Part shown: piece after piece, positions 16,472-25,176 of the stretch
Layout of the letters: every line of letters starts with the position of its first letter
Numbering within the stretch: position 1 is the stretch's first letter
Origin: Thermoproteota archaeon
Lineage (GTDB): Archaea; Korarchaeota; Korarchaeia; Korarchaeales; Korarchaeaceae
DNA: 34,851 nt
Direction of reading: 5' to 3'
Assembly: GCA_015522685.1 (NCBI GenBank)
Contig: WALU01000051.1
Span: forward strand, 1-34,851
The notes under the pieces: model-generated
Told to the model about the DNA's origin: nothing
Seen by the model: only the letters and a program-made list of their open reading frames with translations
Database searches by the model: none
Made by a program: the position numbers and the translations under genes

Positions 16472-17464
16472 ATGCCGATTGGAAGATCGAAGAAACTCCC
16501 GAGGACATCTGTTCAGAGCAAACCCATTATGATAATAGCCCACGGTGACGTTGACGGAGTTATTAGTGCTGTAATAGCAGCTAGATCTCTATCCTTGAAT
16601 GACAGGGATGATGTGGAATACTACTTCTCTGGTCCTAGATCAATAGATAATGTGCTATCTAGAATTCCTGGTGGTGGGAAGAGGCTCATAATAGTTGATA
16701 TAGCCATAAATCCAGATAAGCTGGATAAAATAAGGAAACAAATTAAGAGGCTCAGCAAATCGGGTTGGCAGATAACATGGATAGACCATCATGAGTGGCT
16801 ACCTAATGCTCTCGATGGACTTTCTATGTATGCAGATGTGAGGGTTAGGCGAGCTCCAAGCGCAGCTAGAGTCGTGCTCGAGGATCTTAGTGGCAGCGAC
16901 TACGAGAAAGAGCTAGCAGTAATAGCTGATGATGCCGATACAGCTACTTACTCCAATAACAGAGCTAGAATGTACAATTCCCTTACTAGGGACAGGAAAA
17001 AGAGAGAGTATTTACTGAAAGTCCTTCTAGAAGGAAAATTTGAGGACGATCGTGTGATTAAATGGGCTACTAAGAGAATTAGAGAACAGGAAAAAGCTAT
17101 GAGGATAGGAATTAAAGGTAGTATTATAGAGAAGACTAATAAAGGGAGGAGCTTTGCTATAATTGATCTTAGGCCAAGGGGAGGGCCTGGATCCCTAATC
17201 TCCAAAAAGTTGGCCAATGATAAAGGTGTAGGATTTTCCCTCGTCATTTACTCATGTGACAAATTCTCGCTCTATGCCGGGATGGATAAGAGCGCGAATC
17301 TAAAGCCCATCTGTGAGAACCATAGTGGAGGAGGGCATCCCTATGCCTGCGGAGCTAGAATAGATATTCCATATTATAAAAAACTGATCTGCTTATTATT
17401 AGGTAGGATGTACCTTCCTAGGGAAATCAGGGAGCTTACAGAGGAGATAAAGCAGGAACTATAG
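16472..17464 (+). CDS. DHH-family phosphoesterase (DHH plus DHHA1 domains)
   Basis: This 330-residue protein belongs to the DHH group of Mn2+-dependent phosphodiesterases (RecJ, NrnA and cyclic-dinucleotide hydrolases). The metal ligands are visible: H24, D26 and D28 in AHGDVDGV, D76 in VDIAIN, and D105-H106-H107 in the DHH motif. The C-terminal DHHA1 substrate domain ends with GGGHPYACGA. In archaea such proteins act as GAN-like or nanoRNA/oligonucleotide nucleases; which one cannot be told here. It begins as a likely leaderless mRNA and ends 59 bases before the aldolase gene on the same strand. Confidence 0.9.
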   Translation: MPIGRSKKLPRTSVQSKPIMIIAHGDVDGVISAVIAARSLSLNDRDDVEYYFSGPRSIDNVLSRIPGGGKRLIIVDIAINPDKLDKIRKQIKRLSKSGWQITWIDHHEWLPNALDGLSMYADVRVRRAPSAARVVLEDLSGSDYEKELAVIADDADTATYSNNRARMYNSLTRDRKKREYLLKVLLEGKFEDDRVIKWATKRIREQEKAMRIGIKGSIIEKTNKGRSFAIIDLRPRGGPGSLISKKLANDKGVGFSLVIYSCDKFSLYAGMDKSANLKPICENHSGGGHPYACGARIDIPYYKKLICLLLGRMYLPREIRELTEEIKQEL

Positions 17465-17523
17465 TTTAGCCTTTCTAGATAAAGCAGGGAAAAGGAATTA
17501 AGAGAATATTCTATTGCTTTATT

Positions 17524-18417
17524 ATGAAGGATAAGATTCCGGAGGGAGTGATCCCTCCTCACGTAACTCCCTTCAATGAAGGAGGCAATATAGACCTACC
17601 TTCCTTGAGGAAACTTGTATCCTTCTGGCTTGAAGCAGGTGTTCATGCCCTAGCAACATGTGCGAGCAATGGAGAAGGACCATTAATGAGTGAAGATGAG
17701 AGAAATGTCGTAATAGGTCAAGTTATTGATCAAGTTGGGAGCCAAGTTCCAGTCATAGTAGGAGTAAGCTCTCCGTCAACGAGAGGCATCTTGAGGCAGA
17801 TAGCAGATGCTGAGAGGTTGAATGCTGATGCTATACTTCTCGCACCTCCATACTACTTCAAACCAGGGCCTAGAGAACTACTAGAGCATTACAGGGCAAT
17901 CTTAAGGGAAGCTAATCTTCCAGTCATCTTGTACAATGTACCGAAATTTGTGGGCTACAATGTACCGATAGAGGTCATATTCCAAATATCTAAGGAGTTT
18001 GACAATCTAGTAGGGGTTAAGGAGTCAAGCGGCCTTCTTTGGAGAATCTCTGAGCTTATAAGACTCATCGGAGCTAGCATATCGATACTAGCTGGCACAG
18101 GGGATCTACTCCTCCCAACCCTAATGCTGGGAGGTAGAGGTGGTATAGTTGGGGTTGCTATATTCGCCCCTGAGCTTGCTGTGGAACTTTACAATTCCTT
18201 CACTGGGGGAAATATGAGTAGGGCCAGAGAGCTCCAGCTCATCCTAACAATGCTCAATGAGGCGATTGTAAAGAAATTCAATCAATTGAGTGCTACAAAG
18301 GAAGCCCTTAACCTTAGAGGTTTGCCAGCTGGTTATCCAAGAAGGCCTTCATTACCTCTCAGCGAGGAAGAGAGAATCTATGTAAAGCAAGCCTTAGAGA
18401 AAGCCAATATTATTTAA
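17524..18417 (+). CDS. DapA/NanA-family class I aldolase
   Basis: This 297-residue TIM-barrel enzyme forms a Schiff base with pyruvate. K166 in GVKESSG is the Schiff-base lysine and Y137 in ILYNVP is the general acid-base residue. The usual GTTGE turn reads ASNGEGPLM here, so the carboxylate-binding Thr pair is changed, which argues against a standard dihydrodipicolinate synthase. Other family activities (keto-deoxygluconate, N-acetylneuraminate or hydroxy-oxo-glutarate aldolases) are possible. The start is an ATG; the N-terminus (EGVIPPHVTPF) fits the family. It is probably cotranscribed with the DHH gene. Confidence 0.88.
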   Translation: MKDKIPEGVIPPHVTPFNEGGNIDLPSLRKLVSFWLEAGVHALATCASNGEGPLMSEDERNVVIGQVIDQVGSQVPVIVGVSSPSTRGILRQIADAERLNADAILLAPPYYFKPGPRELLEHYRAILREANLPVILYNVPKFVGYNVPIEVIFQISKEFDNLVGVKESSGLLWRISELIRLIGASISILAGTGDLLLPTLMLGGRGGIVGVAIFAPELAVELYNSFTGGNMSRARELQLILTMLNEAIVKKFNQLSATKEALNLRGLPAGYPRRPSLPLSEEERIYVKQALEKANII

Positions 18418-18453
18418 GCTGGGGGATTCCATCAGCCAGGCCATCCAGCTAAG

Positions 18454-18792
18454 CTACCATACCTTAACTCCTACGGGAGCCTTTTCATCTACTTCAATCA
18501 GATATACCTTCTCATTTTCTTCCTCTGCTAGGAGAAGCATCCCTTGACTCTCAACTCCCATCAGCTTCTTTGGTTTCAGGTTTGTCACAAATATCATCTT
18601 CTTCCTCTCCAGATCCCTTGGCTTGTACTGATCCCCTATACCTGTCACGATCGTCCTCTCTTCATCGCCGAAATCCACGACTAGCTTTATGAGCTTCTTA
18701 GATTTGGGAACCTTCTCAGCCTCTTTAACCAGTCCTACTTTCAAGCTGAATTTCCAGAATTCTTTCACATCGTAAAGCTCCATGCGAGTCAT
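18454..18792 (-). CDS. MetG-beta-like tRNA-binding protein (OB fold)
   Basis: This 112-residue protein is a free-standing version of the C-terminal tRNA-binding domain of methionyl-tRNA synthetase (EMAP/Arc1p family). It has the DVKEFWKFSLKVGLV start, SKKLIKLVVDFGDEE, the R-T-I-V-T-G-I segment, and KPKKLMGVESQGMLL, the hallmark turn of the OB fold. Archaea often encode it separately as the beta subunit. It would help the synthetase hold tRNA. The first ATG gives MTRM; the second Met, 9 bases on, is also possible. It shares a 59-base AT-rich divergent promoter region with the M20 gene. Confidence 0.88.
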   Translation of the reverse strand: MTRMELYDVKEFWKFSLKVGLVKEAEKVPKSKKLIKLVVDFGDEERTIVTGIGDQYKPRDLERKKMIFVTNLKPKKLMGVESQGMLLLAEEENEKVYLIEVDEKAPVGVKVW

Positions 18793-18851
18793 CCTACAAT
18801 TGAACTTCCCTCTATTATTTTTATTTTAATGGAAGGCTAATCAAAGCAAGA

Positions 18852-19979
18852 ATGGCCTCAGATGTAGTGGGATTCTTGCAGAGATTAGTTAGAGTTAGGA
18901 GCTTATCAGGTAATGAGGAAGATCTAGCAGGCTTGGTAAAGGATGAGCTATCTTCGTTAGGCGTGGATCAAGTGTGGATCGATAAGGTGGGGAATGTCAT
19001 AGCGAAGGTCTCAGGGACTGGGAGAGGGCCTATACTCTTCGATGCTCATATGGATACCGTGCCAGAGGGGGATTCAACGAATTGGAGAATAAATCCCTTC
19101 TCCGGTGGATTAATTAATGGACATGTCTACGGAAGAGGATCTGTGGATATGAAGAGCGGTTTGGCAGCAATAGTTCACTCGATAAAACTCGTTAAGGAGG
19201 GATTTCCCGATCTAGTATATGCGTTCGTGGTTCATGAGGAGGATCATGAGGGATTTGGCGTTCGACATGTGATAGAATCCACGAGCAAGCCAAAGCTAGT
19301 GGTTCTAGGTGAACCTACTTCCCTTAATTTAGCTAGAGGGCATAGAGGGAGGGCAGAATTGATTGTAGAGCTGAGGGGAAAGACAGCTCACTCTAGCATG
19401 CCTGAACTAGGGGAAAACTGTCTTGACACTCTATGTGATTACATGAAGGAGTTGAAGGGTTTGGATATGCCTTATCACTCTGTCCTAGGTCCGGCCTCCA
19501 TTGCAGCAGTAAATGTGGAAGTAAGCCCCGGAGTCATTCCCATAATCCCAGACAGATGCCAGTTGTTGCTTGATAGAAGAACCTTACCTAGGGAGAGCAG
19601 GGAAGATCTTGAGAGGCAGCTGGGAGGTACCATAGTCAAGAGGATATTGAGGTGCTATACAGGCTACGAGGAAGAAGTTGAAGCATGGTTTCCAGCTTGG
19701 GTGAATAAAGATTCTGATCTTGTTAAATTGACTGGGAGATTAGGTACAGACATGATCATCTGGAGATTTGGAACGGATGGTTCATACACTGCTGGAGAGC
19801 TCGGAATCCCTACGATAGGCTATGGACCTGGCGATCAAGAAATGGCTCATCGTCCAAACGAGATGGTTAGCATAGGAGAAGTTGAAAGAGCAGTTAGAGG
19901 ATATGCCGAAATTATTGAGTGGTTTTCATCATGGTTTGACCGAACAGATCGACTCAATCAGTCAGTGGCCTCACATTAA
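18852..19979 (+). CDS. M20-family metallopeptidase/deacylase (ArgE/DapE/YgeY type)
   Basis: This 375-residue di-zinc amidohydrolase shows the M20 signatures: FDAHMDTVPEGD with the first metal His/Asp, GRGSVDMKSGLAA with the bridging Asp, HEEDHEG with the catalytic Glu pair, a lid domain near LRGKTAHSSMPELGEN, and the last metal His in EMAHRPNE. It closely follows the YgeY branch (RFGTDGSYTAGELGIPTIGYGPGDQ), whose substrates are not established. Relatives deacylate N-acetylornithine, succinyl-diaminopimelate or LysW-lysine. The presence of a LysW-like protein 7 kb away is suggestive but not adjacent. The ATG follows an AT-rich promoter shared with the divergent gene. Confidence 0.88.
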   Translation: MASDVVGFLQRLVRVRSLSGNEEDLAGLVKDELSSLGVDQVWIDKVGNVIAKVSGTGRGPILFDAHMDTVPEGDSTNWRINPFSGGLINGHVYGRGSVDMKSGLAAIVHSIKLVKEGFPDLVYAFVVHEEDHEGFGVRHVIESTSKPKLVVLGEPTSLNLARGHRGRAELIVELRGKTAHSSMPELGENCLDTLCDYMKELKGLDMPYHSVLGPASIAAVNVEVSPGVIPIIPDRCQLLLDRRTLPRESREDLERQLGGTIVKRILRCYTGYEEEVEAWFPAWVNKDSDLVKLTGRLGTDMIIWRFGTDGSYTAGELGIPTIGYGPGDQEMAHRPNEMVSIGEVERAVRGYAEIIEWFSSWFDRTDRLNQSVASH

Positions 19980-20018
19980 CTTATTTAATAAGATTATACA
20001 CAGCGTTCATGTCGGAAA

Positions 20019-21206
20019 ATGAGGGTTTTAGTAATAGCACCTCACTACAATACTTTCGTTAAAGGATCCATCGAAGCCATAGCGAAGAGAGTTAAGCGAG
20101 TCGATGTGCTAGTGCACCATAACAGATTTACGAGCTTGCTCAAATATGTGCCACTTGGAGGATATATAGACTACGCTAGGAGGTTTACTAGGGACAAACT
20201 CCTCAACTTGGAGGGAAAACCCGAGAACGTCAGAGTCCACTTTATATCAAAATTTTACTTCCCACCGAGCTTTAGAAATCTTAAAGTTGGAGATATCTTT
20301 GCTAAGGAAATGCTAAAAATCATAGATAATGAAAGAATAGAGGCAGACGTAATTCATTCTCATTTCATATGGCCTCCAGGTTATATAGGTGCTAAAATTA
20401 AGCCTAATCTCGATGCGAAGCTCGTCATAACTGGGCATGGCTATGATGTATACGACCTTCCCTTCAGAGGAGATGAGTGGATGGAGAGAATAAGGTGGGC
20501 CCTATCCCAGACCGATGCTGTAACTACAGTTAGTAGAAGCAATTTAAAGGTGCTGACAGAGAAACTGGGTGTTGATGTTAGTAAAGCCCATTTAATACCA
20601 AATGGAGTTTCATCCATTTTTAAGCCAATTGATGGATTATATGCAAGGAATGAGCTTGGAATTAAGGGAGATGCTCAGGTGATCCTGTCAGTTGGTAGCT
20701 TTATAGAGATAAAAGGCCATGAATACCTGATAAAGGCTGTGAAAAAGCTGAAGGATTCTGGGTTTCATGTCCTCACCTATATCATAGGTGAGGGCTCCTT
20801 CAAGGAGAGGCTCATCAAGTTAGTGAGAAAGTTAGATCTAACTGATTCTGTAAGGATTGTCGGTCCAAGGCCTCATAGTGAGATTCCTCTGTGGATGAAT
20901 GCTGCTGACGTTTTAGCTTTACCTAGTCTTAAAGAAGGTACCCCAACTGTCATGCTCGAAGCGTTAGCTTGTGGTACACCGCTTGTCGGTTCTAGAGTAG
21001 GGGGAATACCTGATATTATAACCTCTGAGGAATATGGCATATTAGTGGAACCTAAAAACACCGAAGAGTTAACAAAGGCAATATTAGAGGCCTTCAATAA
21101 AGAATGGGATAGAAAGAAGATTGCTGATTATGGAAGTCAGTTCTACTGGGATAAAATATCTGAGAAGATTATTGATCTATATGAAAATCTCCTTAGATTC
21201 AAGTAA
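20019..21206 (+). CDS. Family 4 glycosyltransferase (GT-B fold)
   Basis: This 395-residue retaining glycosyltransferase transfers a sugar from a nucleotide donor. The C-terminal donor-site block reads LPSLKEGTPTVMLEALACG followed by TPLVGSRVGGIPD, containing the family E-x7-E motif. An acceptor-domain start with VIAPHYN and a HSHFIWPPGYIGA loop with ITGHGYD are also visible. There is no signal peptide; the enzyme is cytoplasmic or membrane-peripheral. A palindromic AT box (CTTATTTAATAAG, 19979-19991) lies about 30 bases before the ATG. A role with the flippase at 14.6-15.8 kb in surface glycan assembly is an inference. Confidence 0.9.
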   Translation: MRVLVIAPHYNTFVKGSIEAIAKRVKRVDVLVHHNRFTSLLKYVPLGGYIDYARRFTRDKLLNLEGKPENVRVHFISKFYFPPSFRNLKVGDIFAKEMLKIIDNERIEADVIHSHFIWPPGYIGAKIKPNLDAKLVITGHGYDVYDLPFRGDEWMERIRWALSQTDAVTTVSRSNLKVLTEKLGVDVSKAHLIPNGVSSIFKPIDGLYARNELGIKGDAQVILSVGSFIEIKGHEYLIKAVKKLKDSGFHVLTYIIGEGSFKERLIKLVRKLDLTDSVRIVGPRPHSEIPLWMNAADVLALPSLKEGTPTVMLEALACGTPLVGSRVGGIPDIITSEEYGILVEPKNTEELTKAILEAFNKEWDRKKIADYGSQFYWDKISEKIIDLYENLLRFK

Positions 21207-21299
21207 ATGTGGTAAATGTGGAAATTATGTCTTTAGGAAAAGGCAACTAATACAGCTATAGCGAGATTACATTTATACTCTCTTTACGGTCTTTCTCTT

Positions 21300-22922
21300 G
21301 TGCTCTTCAAGGATCTAGCTAGTATTGCAAGACGAGTTGCAGCCATCACTTCTAGGCAGGAGAAAGTTCGTTATGTCGCTGAGCTAATATCGAAACTTCC
21401 ACCTGATGAGGCTTACAGGGCACTCTTGATACTTACAGGTCGCATATTTCCTCCATCAGATCCTAGAGAGCTCAATGTATCTTGGGCAACTCTCTGGCAC
21501 GTAGTATCCTTACTCGTAGGCGAAGCACAGCCCAAAGGGGTTGATGTAGGCGAACTTATTGAATCCATGCTCCGTTTTAGAAAGATGAAGCAGACATCCC
21601 TCTTTGAGGAGCCCCTCACCATCAACGAAGCTTACAGGATGCTAGAAGCCATAGCTTCTGCGGAAGGTCCTGGATCCAAGGTAAAGAAGGGAGTTATATT
21701 AAGCTCCCTTTTCTCAAAGGTCGAACCTGAGGAAGCTTGGCTGCTGGCGAATGCTATAGTGGGTGAGACGAGACTTGGACTGAGTGAAGGCCTCCTTATA
21801 GACGCTATAGCCTATGCTTACAATCTCAGGAGGGAGGATGTCGAGAAAGCAGCCATGGTGCTAGGTGATCCATATGAGATAGTTAGGAGGGGTGGTAAGC
21901 TAGAACTCCGCCCAGTTATCTTCAGGCCCATCAGACCTATGCTCGCTCAGACAGCGGAAAGTGTTAAATTGGCCATAATGGAGCTGGGGAAATGCGCATT
22001 GGAGTACAAGCTAGACGGTGTCAGGGTTCAGGTTCATGTCAAGGGAAGTGAAGTTAAATTGTTCAGCAGGCGCCTCAGCGATGTGACTGCAAGCATTCCT
22101 GACATAGTTGAAGATGTAAGGAAGGGGCTTAAAGCTGAGAAAGCTATCTTGGAGGGAGAGGTGATAGCTGAGAGGGATGGCAAGCCTTTACCCTTTCAGC
22201 TTCTCATGAGAAGGCTTCACCGAGCTACATTAGATGCCAGCATTATGAGGGAAATTCCGTTAAAGCTATATCTCTTCGATCTCCTACTAATTGATGACAC
22301 AAGCTTCTTAGAAAGGGCTTATATTGAGAGAAGAGCTAAATTGGAGGAAGTTATTGAAGATCCTCTCCAACTGGTTCCCTCCATTGTGACCAAGAGTGTA
22401 GAGGAAGGCCAAGCTTTCATGCAAGAATCCTTGAGAAGAGGGCATGAGGGAATCATGGCTAAGAAACTGAATTCTCCCTACATGCCAGGGGGAAGGGGTA
22501 GGCTTTGGTTGAAGATAAAGCAAATCCATACCCTCGATTTGGTAATAGTGGCAGCCGAACGTGGTTATGGAAGAAGGAGCAGATGGTACAGTGACTATTA
22601 CTTAGCTGCTAGGGATCCCAAGACCGGAGAATTCATAATTGTTGGAAAAACTTTCAAGGGTCTTAGCGATGAGGAATTCGAGTGGACGACTCAGAAGTTG
22701 AGATCTATGGCTGTGGAGGAGACTGGCAAGCTGATCAGAGTTCGACCTGAGATTGTGGTGGAAGTGGCATTCAACGAGATCCAGAAGAGCCCAAAGTATA
22801 AGAGCGGCCTAGCCCTGAGGTTCGCTAGGATAGTCAAGATTAGGGATGATAAAACTGCTGATGAAGCTGATACGATAGATAGAGTTAGAGAGCTTTATGA
22901 GAAGCAGTATAAGAAGCTATAA
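21300..22922 (+). CDS. lig: ATP-dependent DNA ligase
   Basis: This 540-residue archaeal/eukaryal-type DNA ligase seals nicks in replication and repair. The adenylated lysine is K237 in EYKLDGVRVQVH. The N-terminal DNA-binding domain (residues 1-200) contains the expected ETRLGLSEGLLIDAIA segment. The other nucleotidyltransferase motifs follow (FSRRLSDVT, ILEGEVIA, YLFDLLL, EGIMAKKLNSPY, LWLKIK), then the C-terminal OB domain. The length is slightly below the usual 560-600 but no domain is missing. The start is a GTG; the sequence MLFKDLA matches the family start. It is the last clearly housekeeping gene before the 23-24 kb scar. Confidence 0.95.
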   Translation: MLFKDLASIARRVAAITSRQEKVRYVAELISKLPPDEAYRALLILTGRIFPPSDPRELNVSWATLWHVVSLLVGEAQPKGVDVGELIESMLRFRKMKQTSLFEEPLTINEAYRMLEAIASAEGPGSKVKKGVILSSLFSKVEPEEAWLLANAIVGETRLGLSEGLLIDAIAYAYNLRREDVEKAAMVLGDPYEIVRRGGKLELRPVIFRPIRPMLAQTAESVKLAIMELGKCALEYKLDGVRVQVHVKGSEVKLFSRRLSDVTASIPDIVEDVRKGLKAEKAILEGEVIAERDGKPLPFQLLMRRLHRATLDASIMREIPLKLYLFDLLLIDDTSFLERAYIERRAKLEEVIEDPLQLVPSIVTKSVEEGQAFMQESLRRGHEGIMAKKLNSPYMPGGRGRLWLKIKQIHTLDLVIVAAERGYGRRSRWYSDYYLAARDPKTGEFIIVGKTFKGLSDEEFEWTTQKLRSMAVEETGKLIRVRPEIVVEVAFNEIQKSPKYKSGLALRFARIVKIRDDKTADEADTIDRVRELYEKQYKKL

Positions 22923-23009
22923 TGCTGGCTGCCAAGGAACAAGCTATCGTGCACGAAATGTAAAGGGTCACAAATGATTTGAATTCAAAGTCATTTCCTA
23001 ATTAAATCC

Positions 23010-23213
23010 CTAGGATCTACCCTCCTGTGAGATTATCATCTCACCTATGTCTATGGCGGCCTCTGTCGCTATCTGGAAATTTCTCTCAATGGCGCTCCTC
23101 AGTTCGTAGTTCTCCTGGAGATCCTCCAAAGTGATATCTCTCCTACTCCGCAAGTAGCTTAGAGAGATCTCCAAGTACCTGAGCTTCTCGGCGATCTTCT
23201 CTCTGAAGAACAT
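23010..23213 (-). pseudogene. Truncated HEPN (DUF86) toxin gene
   Basis: The 67 residues match the first half of a DUF86 HEPN domain: the helix FFREKIAEKLRYLEISLSYL, the ELRSAIERNFQIATEAAIDIG helix, then an early stop after SQEGRS. A full domain is about 130-145 residues and ends with the catalytic RNase motif R-N-x-x-x-H-x-Y, which is absent here; no continuation was found in the bases after the stop. The gene follows its MNT partner by 4 bases on the same strand, the classic HEPN-MNT arrangement. The toxin is therefore probably dead, while the antitoxin remains intact. Confidence 0.75.
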
Positions 23214-23217
23214 CCTT

Positions 23218-23601
23218 TCACCTCGAAATGATGAGATTGGCCCTCCTCAAGTCGTAATACCTCCTGTCCAAGTAGGTCCTCAGGGTGCGATAGATGAATT
23301 CCTTCCTGATCCTCTCATCCCTGGAGAAAAGGAGCTTACCCTTGAGAACCTCGTAAGACAGTCGATAACTGGCGGTGTTGAGGAGAACGGCATCCACCCT
23401 CACCTCCCTGAAGCTCAGGCGACTGGCTATGTCTAGGAATGTGTTCCACATAACATCATGGGGGAGGGAGGGATTCAGGTACACGGCGATGTCGACATCG
23501 CTCATCTTACCGGCCTCGCCCCTAGCGTAGGAACCGAATAGGTAGGCGAAGACCACATCTTCATGCTCCTTCAGTATCTCCACTATCCTCTTCACGATCA
23601 T
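23218..23601 (-). CDS. mntA: MNT-type nucleotidyltransferase antitoxin
   Basis: This 127-residue minimal nucleotidyltransferase has the full active-site motif FGSYARGEAGKMSDVDIAVYL (residues 21-41; G-S, then D-x-D) and a later Asp in VRVDAVLL. In HEPN-MNT modules this enzyme adds AMP to a Tyr of the HEPN toxin and silences it. The partner gene downstream is truncated before that Tyr. The ATG overlaps the stop of a tiny upstream frame (ATGA). The base composition looks richer in G+C than the neighbouring ligase and ThyX genes, suggesting acquisition by transfer. Confidence 0.88.
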   Translation of the reverse strand: MIVKRIVEILKEHEDVVFAYLFGSYARGEAGKMSDVDIAVYLNPSLPHDVMWNTFLDIASRLSFREVRVDAVLLNTASYRLSYEVLKGKLLFSRDERIRKEFIYRTLRTYLDRRYYDLRRANLIISR

Positions 23602-23781
23602 TTTCCGAGATCTTCCCTGGAGAAGTAGGTAAAAATGTATTTGTTATACAGGTCCATCACCCACCACTCCCCTTTCCTTTAGGTAGTTCAGGATGAGATT
23701 GACCTTCTCTAGAAACCTCTCGTTTCCCGTTTCATGATAGTTCTTAACGAGAAATGCGACGAGGGAGATGGAGTTCTCCAC
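23598..23781 (-). pseudogene. Unidentified coding remnant upstream of MNT
   Basis: Two overlapping minus-strand frames look like parts of one small protein: 23781-23644 (GTG, 45 residues, with SLVAFLVKNYHETGNERFL and LILNYLKERG) and 23657-23598 (ATG, 19 residues, MDLYNKYIFTYFSREDLGK), whose stop overlaps the MNT start. A frameshift near 23655 would join them. I do not recognise the family. The sequence begins directly after the stop of the dead ABC gene. Confidence 0.4.
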
Positions 23782-23784
23782 GAC

Positions 23785-24159
23785 CTAGTCCTCGTAGAAT
23801 ACCTCTAATCTTCCTCCTCTTCTGGGCGGTGAAAAGCTGGAGGGCCTGATCCACACGCGTCCTTGAGGGACAGCCCTGAGCAGGCCTTGCGTGTATGGAT
23901 ACATTGGATCCGAGAATATCCCCTCCTTGCTTACCATCTCCACCATCTTGCTAGCATACATTACAGCCACCCTGCCCCCGACGGTGGCTGTGACGCCCAA
24001 GTTATGCGTGATGAAGATGAAAGACACCTCCACCTGACTCTTTAACTCGGTTATGAGCCTGAGTATCTGGGCCTAAACGCTAACGTCCAGCGCAGATGCC
24101 GGCTCGTCCATTATGACAAGGTCGGGCTCCAGCAAGGGAGAATCACCTAGAGCTAGCAT
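23785..24159 (-). pseudogene. Remnant of a peptide ABC transporter ATPase (OppD/DppD C-terminal part) with in-frame stop
   Basis: One minus-strand frame reads LEPDLVIMDEPASALDVSV, then a TAG (24075-24073), then AQILRLITELKSQ, the switch region FIFITHNLGVTA, and the oligopeptide-type tail SDPMYPYTQGLLRAVP. In functional relatives the position of the stop is Gln (VSVQAQIL), so a CAG-to-TAG change is likely. Everything before Walker B, including Walker A and the signature, is missing, and no partner permease genes are nearby. This is a dead fragment of an Opp/Dpp ATPase. Confidence 0.82.
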
Positions 24160-24222
24160 TTGACTAACTGGAGTAGAAACTACTCCTAATTCCCTTTATT
24201 ATGTGAACGGGTGATTCCTCGA

Positions 24223-25104
24223 ATGAAGGTACTGAGAAAGGAGCTTGTAGGAGGAGAAGGTCTCATATACTTAGCTACTAGAGTTTCAAGGAAGGCTGGA
24301 GGACCTAAGGATATAGCTGAGGAGTTAAAAGACATAAGTAGGGTCAAGAGGCTTTTAACTGGCATAGTAAAGACAGGTCACTTCTCTGTCTTGGAGCATT
24401 CCCTCATAAGGTTGTGGGTAAATGCTGACTGGAACAAAGTAACCAAGACATTCTTCCATCATAAGTACGTGGAAGCAACTCAAAGCGATCCTATACTGAT
24501 ATCAATGAATCCTAGAGCAGCTATAGAGATCTTAGATGATGAGAAAGCCAAACCTCTTGCATTAGAGGCTGTAAAAGAGCTGCCTATAATCTCGAACATT
24601 TTAGGAATAAGGAGCGAAAAAGAGCCCAATTTAAATGTGCAGATGACTAAGGTAAGTGAAAGTCCTCTAGTCTACTTCTTCATAGGTTCTCCTCATGAAG
24701 ATCCGAGGCATGGATTCTACGCTTTTTGGACTGAGATGTCTCGTGTTGCCTCCCACCAATTCGTCAGACATCGCAGGCTCAGCTTCACTCAGCGCTCTGG
24801 CAGGTACACTAAACCAAATGGATTTATCCTCCCTTATGTGAAGGAGGATGCTCTAAAAATCATGGAGGAGCATGCTAATATTAGTTATCTAATCTATAAC
24901 AAGCTTCTTAAGATGAATATAAGAAAGGAGGATGCTAGGTACATACTTCCAGCTGCTTTAAAAACTGCTCTATTCGTGAGCGGCCGCCAATCCGATTGGT
25001 ATCACTTCTTAGAGCTGAGGACAGATATACATGCCCAAGAGGAGATAAGGAAGTTTGCTCAAGTAGTAGCTAGGGTGATGGGTTGGTCTGGTGAGATGAA
25101 GTAA
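24223..25104 (+). CDS. thyX: Flavin-dependent thymidylate synthase ThyX
   Basis: This enzyme makes dTMP from dUMP with methylene-tetrahydrofolate and FAD/NADPH. From the ATG at 24223 it has 293 residues. The ThyX motif RHR-x7-S is exact (R182-H183-R184 ... S192 in RHRRLSFTQRSGR). The early GHFSVLEH block (52-59) and the C-terminal SGRQSDWYHFLELR segment are also standard. An in-frame GTG lies 12 bases earlier; GGGTGAT before the ATG serves as a Shine-Dalgarno, so the ATG is preferred. Some family members carry a mid-protein insertion of about this size. It is a standalone gene just after the scar region. Confidence 0.94.
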   Translation: MKVLRKELVGGEGLIYLATRVSRKAGGPKDIAEELKDISRVKRLLTGIVKTGHFSVLEHSLIRLWVNADWNKVTKTFFHHKYVEATQSDPILISMNPRAAIEILDDEKAKPLALEAVKELPIISNILGIRSEKEPNLNVQMTKVSESPLVYFFIGSPHEDPRHGFYAFWTEMSRVASHQFVRHRRLSFTQRSGRYTKPNGFILPYVKEDALKIMEEHANISYLIYNKLLKMNIRKEDARYILPAALKTALFVSGRQSDWYHFLELRTDIHAQEEIRKFAQVVARVMGWSGEMK

Positions 25105-25176
25105 GGAAGGTAAGATATGTAAAGAAAGAGCGCTAATGGTTATCAAATAAATAGAGATATACATGAGGGTAAGCCT

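Noticed and set aside
17524-19979. DapA-like and M20 genes as parts of a LysW-dependent lysine pathway with the zinc-ribbon gene
   Set aside because: They are separated by unrelated genes and lie more than 5 kb from the zinc-ribbon gene, no LysX, LysZ, LysY or LysJ is present, and the M20 protein looks YgeY-like.
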